A program made the translations under genes and the position numbers. From Amoebophrya sp. A120 (taxonomy: Eukaryota; Sar; Dinophyceae; Syndiniales; Amoebophryaceae), in contig CAJINV010000018.1 in the NCBI GenBank assembly GCA_905178155.1, forward strand, positions 476,609-540,608: a DNA stretch of 64,000 nt, given 5' to 3'. The notes beneath the pieces were generated by a model. It ran no database searches, was not told the DNA's origin, and saw only the letters and a program-made list of their open reading frames with translations. This document shows positions 23,660 to 35,600 of the stretch, piece after piece (positions within the stretch are counted from its first letter, which is position 1; each line of letters opens with the position of its first letter).

Positions 23660-26600
23660 TATCCTGAGTAAAAGCGTCCCCATAGTACCAGTGCCAAGAT
23701 GGAAAATCTGCTAGACAAATCAGGCAGCTTTGGTTGTTTCGCATGACAAGTCCTCTGTCCTCGTAGTGTAATCCTGTTTGGCTAGTTCAGAAGCATCACA
23801 GATCTAGCATATCATGCTATTTCTAGCATCACAAATCCCAAACCACGACTAGAAAAAACTTTTCATGTGGCTTCGCATGAGACACTTTTTTGGCATGCAG
23901 ATTTGCATGACAAGAACTCTGGGGTGGGGATGTTTTTACTCAGAATAGGACACCCTCGAGCACAAATCCGGGGTAAACACCGCGCCCGCGTCCCGTGTCG
24001 ACAAGAAAATCTCAAAACTGGGCGAGAAATCCACCTCCTGGTCCCCCATGGTGATCATGGTTCTCCCCCCCTTCTTGTGCGTTTCCTTGTTCAAAATTCC
24101 GTTCAAAACCGGATCAAGTTTCTCCACGTCGGTCAACAAGATCGGCGTCCCGAACCGCACGCCCGATTCCAGAATCTTGTAGAACTTCGGATCCAAGAAG
24201 CTGGTTACGTGGATGTCCTTTTTGCTGTACTCCTGTTTCAGCCACTGCAGGGCTTGGCCACTTGGGTCTAAGATCAGCGGGTACCTTTGATAATTGTAAA
24301 TTATCACCGCGTTTTCCACACAGAGCTCATCATCGGGTAGCCCATTCGACACCCAGTTGAAGCGGTCTGCGGTGGTGGCCAGATAGTCCGTGATCGACAA
24401 AGATTTGGAGAATTTTATGCCCCGCTCCTCCGCTAAGAAACTTTCCCACTTTTTCAGCACCAAGTTCCTCGCGTACATGTCGAAAAATCCGATGTACGCG
24501 AGGAAACCGCCTGAAAGTAAGGTGTCTCCGTGCAGATTTAGCAATTGTTGGTCGAATTCCGCGGTGGACTCGGACCACCGCTGCTTCTCCCCAGATAAAT
24601 CGGTGATCAATTTTTCCGCCCGACTGGCGTTCTGCACGACGGATTCCATCTGCTGTTTCAGTTTCTCGACTGCCGCGACTAGTTGCGCGTATTCCTGCTT
24701 ATACGCGTTCAGTTTTTGCTCCAGCGACTCCACAACCTTCTGATTTTCGTCGATGTTTTTCTGCGACTGCTCCGCTTCCAGCTCCAAATCCGCTAGCTCC
24801 TTTCGTAATTATTGCAAGGAAAAACCCCACCTGCGCCTCCCCATATTGAAAGCGCATCCCACTGAAAGTTTGTGATGCGGATCTGTGACCACAAAGCGCG
24901 CCCGTCTTGCAGGGAGCCAAGTGCACGCGGTCCGCCACGTTCTGCCGACGAATTGTAATGCTGTAAGGACTACAGGGCAGCCGTGTACCATGCTAGGCGC
25001 CTACAGCAATAAAGGGCCCCTACCTAGGCTTGCGATCTGCGCACAGTGCTCCACTGCAAGACAAATCTGATTTGTGTACACAAATCCAGCATCACAGATT
25101 TCCTTTTCGATATGGGGAGGAGGAATTTTTCCTTTTGGTAGTAACGGCCCGATGTTCTGCAAAATGCCCGAGTACTTCAGCTGCGCCTCGACCCAAATAC
25201 CTAAGGGTCCCGCCGCTTTGCTCGCCCGGGCAATTTTTTGCGTGTCCCAGTCGGAGGATTTGGTTAGCTTCTCCGCGAACGCACGGGATCCGTCCGTGAT
25301 CGATTTTGAATCAAATGCGGTGACATTAGCGATCAGGCGCACGTCCTTCATTTCCTTGCGCGCCGCGTCCCAAGTCACGTCCCCCTCCACGTGCTTCAAC
25401 AAGATCACGAGTCCACGACACGCGATTTGGATCCCCATGGGCGCGTGTTGTATCCCGTGTAAAAACGTCCAGAGTCAGCCTGGGGATTTTGCAACACAAA
25501 CCTAGAAGTTTTGGGACTCACGCATCAGAAGTTGCAGCCCGTAGTGTAGTGCAGGTTAGCAAGGACAAACGTGGATCACAAATCCGTCTGCTTATCCTGG
25601 TTAATACAGCATTACAAATTCCAAAACACGAATAGAAACGCCTCTCATCGGGATGCACATTACAAATGTTCCTGTCATTGCAAATCTGCATCACAACTCT
25701 GGGGTGGGGATGTTTTTACAAATGATATGTTGGCCCATCTGTTATCCCACAAAAAAACTGTTTCACTGTGGTGATTTTGCAAGATCTGCATCACAAGTTT
25801 GTTACACATGACTCTGAAAATTTGTCATGCGCGCTTCCCAAGGGAAAACACGCCTGAAAATCCAATGCCTTGCAGGTGTAGCAAGACAAATAGTTCTGTG
25901 TTCCATTTTCTGCATCACAAGTTCACAGTGAAACAGTTTTTTCTTGCGATATTTGTTTCAGTTCATTCAAAGCGGAGGAGCTGATGTATGGATGTGTCAG
26001 AGTTGAAATCGACAAAGTTGAAATAATTTGTCATGCATAAAATGGATGCCAGTTGGAACCCAGTTTCCAATTGGCGCATGACAAATTTCGGCGGTCCCTA
26101 AATCTAAGGGCGCGCAGCCCACTAGCAGCAGACCGGGGCTCGAACGAAAAAACATTTTGCCCTGAAAATTTTAAAAAAATTTGATTTCTGTGCGCCGGTT
26201 CGAGAAGGCGGCTTTGGGGCGGTGTCCAGGATGCACAACTGCGACAGCGGACTTGCGCTGCATGTCCGGGAACAAGATGTGGCGTGCACATCTCTCGCCG
26301 AGCCCTGTCCGGGGAGTCGGTTTAAAATAGAAAAAAGAAGCGACCTGCGAAGCGCTTTGGCTGCCGATCTCGTGTTGATTCCAAAATAAACAAAAAGCGA
26401 CCTCCGAAGGGGCTTCGGAATCTACTACAGGTCACGCGGTTCCAAAAACCAGACCAAGAGTCGCGCCGCCGATGCCGCACGCTGCGGGCACCGCGCTCTG
26501 TAATCTAGAAAATTTTCTCCTGTGGCGGCAGGTCGGGGATGATCAGTCTCGGAAATACTCCTCCGGAATGCCATTTCGAAATGAATTCTAAAAGAAATCG

Positions 26601-29600
26601 ACTCCGAAAAGGCATTCCAACCACCCATTCCGACAGGGCATGTCGAAAAGGCATTCCGAAAAGGCATTCCGAAATGGCATTCCGAAAAGGCATTTCGAAA
26701 CGGCATTTCGACAAGACACCCATTGCAAATCTGGGCGTCGTGTTGTTTCGCATTCTCATGCGCTAAAACAAAAAACGTAGATCCTGAGCACTGATATTGT
26801 GTTGCCACGCTTGAACACCCGAACAGTGGGAACCCCATCAGCGCCTCAACGTATCGACACCAAAAGATCGCATCTACCAAGCAGGACTGCGACATAAATG
26901 CGCTTGGAGTATTACGCCCGTTCATCCACTGCGAAGTCCCCCCGGTGCTTGCTTGATCTCCGACCTCGTCCAGGATCGTCTTGTCGCGACGCGAATTTTT
27001 GAAATTTTGTAAAATTTTAGGGCAAAAAAAAAATCCGTTTGAAACTGGTCTGCTGCTAGTGGGCTGCGCAGCCTTACTAAATCCAGTTTGTCATGCTGTT
27101 TAGGCAAAGACGACCGATTTTCTCATGCTACTTTAGCAGCTCGAGCTGTAGCCCCAAACAGGCTTACAATCGGCCTCACTTGCCTGCTCTGCAACACACG
27201 CGCCGCGGGTCATGCATTTTATGCATTACAAATTATTTCAACTTTGACGATTTCAAACCTGACGCTTCCATATGATGTTCGAGACCGCCTTATCGTCTTG
27301 AAAAACGTCCCCGCCCCACAGTTGTAATGCAAATCTGCATGCTGAAAATGTTTCTCATGCGGAGCCCCATGAGAGACTCTGTCTAGCCGTGTTTTGGAAT
27401 TTGTCATGCTCCAATCAGCATTATATACTAGATCTGTGATGCTGCTGAGCTAGCTCAAACAGCACTACGCTACAAGTCCAAACTTGTCATGCAAAACAGC
27501 CAAAGCTTGTGGATTTGTCTAGCCGATTCCGCATCTTGACTATGGGGTGGGGACGTTTTTACATAGGATACGCCTCCTTGGCCGCCGCTAAAACCGGCTC
27601 GACGTCGCTCAGTTCCGTTTCCACCGCTTTTTTCCGTTTCGCAATCTGGTCCTGCTTCACCTTCAGGGCCTCGGAAAGTCTTGCTGTCTCCTGCTTTTTC
27701 GCTTCCGCGTCCGCCTGCCCCTTCACCATTTCTTTCATCTTCTCTTCCGCTTCCGCGTTCTTCGCCTGAAGCTCCTTGTTCTTGATTTCCAGGCCCTTTT
27801 TCAGATTTAACACCTGTTTCCCGGTTTCCTCCAATTTCTCAAGCCCCCCGGAAATGTGCGCTTTGCTACCTTTGATTTCCTGTGACTTCTTCTCGTGGGT
27901 CTTCACGAAGTGGTGAATAAAATCCAAAAAGTCCCGGGGTGCGATGTAATTGTATTTCTTCGCCGCTTTTTTCGCCGATTCGTGCGTGTCTTCAATGATC
28001 TCGTGCATCCCGACAATCGACTCGGCCAAGACGATGTGCAGCCACTGCAGGTCTTGCTTCTGGTCCTTCGCCAGTTTCGTGAAGCAATCGGGGGTGCTAT
28101 CCTGTGTAAAAACTTCCCCACCCCAGAGTTGTAATGCAAATCTGCATGCTTAAAATGTTTCTCATGCGGAGACCCATGAGAGGCGTTGGTTTTCTGGAGG
28201 TGGTGACTTCAGACTTGTCATGTTCGAATCAGCATGACAGACCGGATTTGTGACGCTGCTGCACTAGCTAAACACGACTAAGCTTCGAGCCCAAATTTGT
28301 CATGCGCGACAGCCAAAGCTTAGGGATTTGTGTAGCAGATTGGGTGGGGACGTTTTTACTCAGGATAAGTGAGTTCCCGCGCAATCTGGTCCGTGAACTC
28401 AAACGCGACCTGACACAGCGCGTCCCGGGACCAGTCGCCGAACCAGTCGATGATACAGCGGTTGAACAGTGTATCGCAAGAAAAATCTGTTTTTGTAATG
28501 CAGAAAGTGTATCGCAGACGTGTTTGTCTTGCTACACATGCAAGACAATGCATTCTCAGTCGTGTTTTTCCTCGGGTGGCTCGCATGGCAAACCTCCTTT
28601 GTGATGTAGAGAAAACTTGTGATGCAAAACTTGCAAAATCCTTACAGTGAAACAGTTTTTTCTTAAGATACAGTGCGGGACTCGAGGCGCCGCGGTTGTA
28701 GAAATCTGGATTCGCGGGGTTCATCGTGAAAACGATGTGGAGGTTTCGGCAAACCGACTTCGTAAACTTGCTGAAAATCTCCGCTTCGTCCATCATCTGG
28801 ATTTGGTCCTTCATCGTGCCTTGCTTGCACTCGTTGATCAAATCCTTGTAGTAGTCGCCCTCGAACAGCCCGGGGACTTCCCCAGATGCCAGCAAGGCAT
28901 TCATCCTTTCCAGAAACGCCGGTCCCAAGGCGTTGGACTCGTCGAAGATGAAAGCGATTTTTTCGTCGTGCGCCCCCGCTCGGGTCATCACGTTTCGCAA
29001 ATCGTATGCAGGAAGAAAAGTGCGTAAGTGTAACTTTCTTGGAGGAACAGCATCACGAATTTGCTCTGCATGACAGAGAAAACCTCTCATGCGTAGCTCG
29101 TACGTGGAAACACGCTCGAAGAGAGCCTCTGATGCATGTCCAGCATGACAAGTATAGGTGTTCTTTTGCATCCTCTGCAATACAAATTTACACTTACGCA
29201 GTTTTTCTCTTGCATAAATCGTCTTCGAAATTTAACACGTTGTACCCCTTGCCGCACTTGATTTGGAAAATCGTCAGCCCGTTCATGTTATGCGTTGCAA
29301 AAGTGTCTGGGTCTGGAAACTTGTGATGCAAGGAAGGGACGAATGGTGAGCGCACTCTAATGCGCTGGCAAGCATTACAAGTTTTTCCGTGCGCTGGCAA
29401 GCATTACAAGTTTTGCGCTGGCAAGCATTACAGAGTTGCGTACTCCGCATGAGCAGCCGCGTTTTTGCATGACAGACAAGAGGACCTCTTCGCGGGCACG
29501 CAATACAGAGTTTAGAGTCATGCCAGACTAACATGAGAAATCTCGCAATTTCCCAAACCCAGACATGGTAGTTGGCACTGCATACATGTGGGACACGAAC

Positions 29601-32600
29601 TTGGACAGAACCGTCTTCCCCGCGCCCGCGACGCCGACTAGTAACAGATGCCCTAACGGCTGTCTCAAAACCCGGTCTATCCTCGTCACGTGGTCCAAGA
29701 CGTCGTCGAACACCACTAAGTGGACACCCAATTCTATGGAAGCGTCAGGTTTGAAATCGACAAAGTTGAAATAACTTGCAATGCATAAAATCGATACCAG
29801 TTGGAAGCCCAATTGTCAAGCGGCGCATGACAAATTTTGACACCGTCTAAATCCAGTTTGTCATGCTGCTTAGGGACAGAAGGCGTCCTTTGTCATGCTA
29901 CTTTAGCAGCTGTATCGCAGACCCCAAACAGGTTGACTGTCGGCCTCGCTTGCCATCCCTGCAAGAGAGGCACTTCATGCCTTGGAGTTTATGCATGAGA
30001 AGTCATTTTTTCAACCTTGACGATTTCAATCCTGACGCTTCCATAAATTCCTCCTCGCAGAAACTGTGGATTTTTTCCTTGATCAACACCCGGAGATCCT
30101 TATCAAATGTAAAAATGTCTGGGTCTGGAAGATTTCCAGGTTTGTCATGCATATTTCGCATGGGCTATGATGCCTGTAATGCATGACCTAGCATGACAGA
30201 TTTTTTGCGGGTATCTTGATGCCTATCCCGCATGACAAATGCCCTCTCCGCGGAGCAAAGTCTGGACGCCTCTTGCTGCTCATGCAATACAGATTTCTTA
30301 GATTCCAAAAATAGCATCACAAGTTGCATTCTTCCAGACCCAGACATTTTTGCAATCCATAATCCTCCTCGTGCACCTCCCGATACGGGGCTCGCTTCCC
30401 CGATTTCGGCGAGTGATCTCCGCCCCAGCAACTGAAGTAGATCGGCCGCTTCAAGTCGTCCTATGGAACTGTCAGGATCGAAATTGACAAAATCGAAAAA
30501 TTTGTGATGCATAAAATGCATGGCGCGAAATAGGTGTGATGCAGAGCAGGCAAGTGAGGCCGATTGTAAGCCTGTTTGGGGTTATAGCTCGAGCTACTAA
30601 AGCAGCATGAGAGAATCAGTCTTCTTTGCCTAGACAGCATTACAAACTGTATTCAGGCACCACCTGAATTTGTCATGCGCCACTTAGAAACTGGGTTCGA
30701 GCTGGAATCTATGTTATGCATGACAAATCATTTCGATTTTGTCAATTTCGATTCTGACCCTTCCATACGTCCTCAGACGCGTTTAGTCGGTTTCTCGCGA
30801 TAGAATCGATTTTGCGGTTCGTCCACTCCCGTTCATCGGCATTCACCAACCTGTATCCTGTGCAAAAGTATCGCACTCGTAGTGCAGTCATGCATTACAA
30901 ATGTTTTTCTTGAGGTAAATCCGCATGACAGATATCATTTGCGATGCTGACGAAATTTGTAATGCATGTATACGAGTACGAGACTTTTGCAGTTCATAAC
31001 CTGTCGCAGAAAATCCGTAAACCCTCGTGGATGTAGAGTCGCGTCATTTCGGACGGCGTTAACGCGTCGTCCTCGGAGCCGACAATCGCCTCCATGACCG
31101 CGATTTTCCACCGGGTCAGTTCCCGCGGCGAGTACAAGTAGTGTGGCTGCATTTCCGTCGTGAACTTCTTCGCGGACTCGACCCAGAAGTCGACCATCGC
31201 CTGTGCCAGCGGCATGGCCATGTTCAGACACGGCGGGCAGAGTTTCATGACCCCCTTCATCAAAGTCCCGTAGATGTGCGTTAAAGATTCCTTCCCGGGG
31301 TAATCCACGAGTAAGATTGGGCAATGCCGCAAGAAGCGATCGCTCATCGGCCACCTGCCCGGGTCCGTCGGGGGGTTGCACGCCCCGAGGAACTGGACCC
31401 GTTCCAAGCTGATCCACGCCTTGTCACTCGACCGGTAAAATCCCCCCTGCTCAAACATTTGCCGGATGTACATGATGACGCGTTGTGTGCCGTACTTGTC
31501 TTGCTGCGGCAGGTTGCATTCGTCGCACATGACGATGACAAACTTATCGTGCCTCAACGGGCGCATCACCAACCCCTTCTGCGTCTTCACCGTTTCGCAA
31601 TACTGCTCTAGCGAGTTTTGATATGCAAAGAAAAAGTGTTGTGTTGCAGGCCAAGCAAGACAGACAAGCTCTGTCATGCCGGATATGCGTCGGAGCCTTG
31701 TTGCATACGTGTTTTATTCCCTTATGATCTCCGCACTGCAAGTGCAAGCTTTCGAAAATTTGTGTTGCTGAATTGACAGCAGATGCGTAACCGTACTAAC
31801 ACCTTGTTCTTTGCATATTTGAAGTAAGCTGCTTGTCGTTCCAGAGGAGAAATTGAGCGAAACGAGCTCGAAAATATCCGACTTCTTCAAAATCGACATC
31901 AGCGTCATGGACTTGCCGGAACCGGGCGGGCCACAGAGAATGAACGGGCGTTTCTCCCAGATCCAAGCGCCCGCCGCCGCGACGTGCCGTAAAGTGTCGA
32001 TGGTTTGAATGACCAACTCCGGCGCCATGGACTGCTCGGGACTCAAATCCAACTCCGGGACCTTCTCCGACCACAAGTGCCAGTTGCCGATATCGTCTAA
32101 CCTCACCTCGTAGTCCAGTAGTGTGCATTCGTCATCCAGTCTTTGGGGTAAGTGGACCAAATGGTCGCAGTAATGCGCCACTTCGTTGCAGAACTTCAAT
32201 CTTTCCGACAGGTACATCGACCCGCCGAACGCCCAGCAAAGCGCAAACGGTACGTACATCTCGGTATAGGTGCTCACGTCCGCTTCGGACAACGGGACTT
32301 CGTGCTGGTCGTTGAAATCTTTTACGTCCTGCACCGCTTTTTTGAGCAATCCGAAAAAGGACGTGATTACCCGAATATCGGTATAGACCATCACGTGCTT
32401 CATGGTCGTGCACACTTTCAGCAATTCAATGATCGACGAAGAAAATTTTTCCACGGAATTCCGGACAACACTTATCGAAAGGAAAAACTTCCCCTCCCCA
32501 TATCAAAACGGAATGTCTGATGCTGGATCTGTGTACAGAAATCAGGTCTGTCTTGCTGGAGAGGACTGCGCGCCCATATCAAGTCTGAGCAGCGAGGCTT

Positions 32601-35600
32601 TGGCCTAGGCGTTTAGCATGGAAAGCGTCTGCGCTGTAGGCCCAACAGCATGACAAACCCCCTGCAAAATGCGGCGGAACCTGTGGACTTGCCTTCTTGC
32701 AAGACAAATGTGATTTGTGACCTCAAATCAGCAACACAAATTTTCGGAAACACACCTTTTCAATATGGGGAGGGGGAGTTTTTCCTTTCAATAACACTCG
32801 CGACGTTGTCGTGGTCTCCTGGGGGAAGTTATCCTGTGCAAAAGTATCGCACTCCTACTCGTAGTAATTGGACCCATGCATTACAAATTTTCTCAGCATG
32901 AGAAATAAATTTGTAATGCGGATTTACCTTATGAGTCATAAGGTAAATCCGCATTACAAATTTATTTCTCATGCTGAGAAAATTTGTAATGCATTTATAC
33001 GAGTGCGATACTTTTGCAATGCATAGAAGTGCGGATTCCGGCGGCGCCGCGGCTGTTGCCTCGTCTGACGGGGCGTCCTGCCGGCTTTGTCTGGTCTGCT
33101 GTTGCGGAGACCGTGGTCCGCCGGTGGTTTGCCCAGCGCCGGAACCGTTTGCATTGCAAATATGTCTGGGTCCTCTGGAAGTAGCACATGCAAGGTTTGT
33201 CATGCTTGTCTGTCATGACTGAAGAGTTTGTGATGCGTGTCCTAGAAGAGACCCTATTTTTCATCATGCAAAACGCAGTTTGTGTTTGTCATGCTGAATT
33301 CGCAACACGACTAAGCAGAGCAAATATTCCTCATGCGTGGCTGTGCACTATTACAGAGAATTCACGATTCACAAATCAGCATTACAAGTTTCCAAACTCA
33401 GACATATTTGCATTTGATAAACCGTTCATGATGGTCGTCCCTTCGCCGAATTCCAAAACGTCCAAGTGGTGTTTATGGCGTTCTCAGCTGTTCTTACATT
33501 CTCCACTGTTGCATCAATTCGTGATGCAAGAATGCCAAAAGTGAAACGGGCAAGCGTGCGCCTTTTGCATTACAGCTTTAGCGCAGATTCTCAAGCTATC
33601 TAGCGAGTCGGGAACTTGTCATGCAAAGCAGCGTGATCATGTAGATAAATATTGATGGCAAATCTGCATGACAAATTCATGCAGAAGTTGAAAATGTAAC
33701 GTTTGAGAATCCACCCATAGTGTTTCACCAACATGTCCCTCGTCACCACGTCCTCCGCGAACCACACCATGCCGCAGCGGGACACGGTGGCGAGAGTGGC
33801 GTATTTCAACGTGTCGACCTCGAAGAGTAGCCTCACATTCGGCGGGATCGAAAGCCGCTCCCCGTTCGGTAGCGTCAAAAGTTTGTTGTCGTCCAAAACC
33901 TATCTTGTGCAAAAGTATCGTAGTCGTACTAATTGCAAATATGCATGACAAATCTCCTTCCTAAGGTAAAACAGCATTACAAATTCCACTTTTCTTCTTG
34001 CCAAAATTTGTGATGCAATTTTTTATACTAGTACGATACTTTTGCGATGCATAGAACCGAGTTCAAATTCTCCGCCCACTCGGGGTCCACGTATCGCAAG
34101 AAAAAAGTCGTGCAGTTACACACTGTGTTGCAGGCCAAGCAAGACAGGCAAGCTCTGTTATGTCGGATATGCATAGGAGCCTCATTTCATAATCATAGGT
34201 GTTTTCCCGTAGGATTTTTGCATTACAAGTTTTCTTTTGCATGCAGAGAAATTTGTGTTGCTGAATTGACGTACAAATGTGAAACTGGAACACTTTTTTC
34301 GTGGGATACCACGTCGCCGTCAAATACTATCCAGTACCTCCGATCCGATCCCTGTTTCGCGGTCGCGGAGTTTTTTGATATATGAAATGCAAAAATGTCT
34401 GGATCTGGAACAAAGCAACTTGTCATGCGAAAGCTGAATCATGCAAAGATCTGTGTTGCGTGATTACCAAAAGCTGTCCACTTTTGACCTAATCGAGAGG
34501 CAATTTCTCATGCAGGATAGGCATGGTAGACCTCTCACTGAGTCTGTTGTGCTATGTCCTACATACCAGACCCCATGGGTCATGGAAAACCTGCATGACA
34601 AGTCTGGCATTCTTCCAGACCCAAACACTTTTACATTTGATATGATAAAATCCGGCGCAAGTTCGCCGTGAAAACGCCGTCCGTCCACTCCAGCGTCGTG
34701 GGGTCTATGTCAAATGCAAAAATGTCTGGGTCTGGAAACTTGTAATGCTGCGTTGGGAATAGTGAATGCTCTGTAATGCACAAGCAAGCATGAGAAATAT
34801 CTGCGCTTCTTTGCGTTGCGTTTTTCGCATGACAAACTGCGTTTTCGCATGACAGGCAGAAGGATCTCTTCTTGGACACGCATAACAAACTTTTTGGTCA
34901 TGCCAGACAAGCATGACAAATCTCGCATTCTTCCAGACCCAGACATTTTTGCATTTCATAGTCTAACCGCCCGTACAGCTCGTCCTTCGTGATTGCTTTC
35001 GGCTCGATCACGATTGCCTCGGATTTGATCTTATCGATTCTTTCCATCGCGGCGAGTAATGTTCTCCACGCGGCGGACTTCCCGGTGCCAACCGTTCCGA
35101 CCATCATGACGCCGTGGGTGATTCGCTGGATCTCGTACAGCTGCATCATTTTCTCCAAGAAAACCGCTTCGAGCTGTAGGTGCGTCGTGGCGCAGAGGTT
35201 CTTGATCTCCTCCTCCAGCTCGCGTTCCTCCATCACGACTAAATCTTGCCCCGGGAAAACCCCGGAGAGTAAGGACCGGAGTAAGGGCTTGTCTTCTGCA
35301 ACTAGTTTCGGGACCAAAGTGTTGCAGATGGATCCAACTAGCAGATCCTCTTCTGCCTTTGCGATTTCCTCTGCTGACTGCTGCTTTGCTGCCTGTCCTT
35401 TACTTTCCTCGCTGTTCGCTGTGTCCTTTTTCATGTTCCCCGCCGTGGTTAACACCGCACGAAGGGACCGTAAGCCGAAGTCGTAGTGTGGCTGCTGGGA
35501 GAGTTGGTCCAGGCATAAGTCGAACAGGGACACGATCCTGCCCCCGAGCCTTATGAAAGTGCACAAGAACTCCCCTCATTGTATTGCATGAACAGCAATA

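Larger units (their letters stand above)
25987..27272 (-). mobile_element. Introner D2 (dynein intron 40), enlarged by a nested insertion
   Basis: Family D TIRs with exact TSD TGATG. At 1,286 bp it is four times the length of the other family D copies because a separate element sits at 26105-27076. Removal plus 5 nt still joins VSN to ISSS in frame. Confidence 0.95.

Noticed and set aside
26425-26925. 166-codon minus-strand frame in the nested element
   Set aside because: Much of it translates the 14-bp minisatellite and it has no transposase-like motif.
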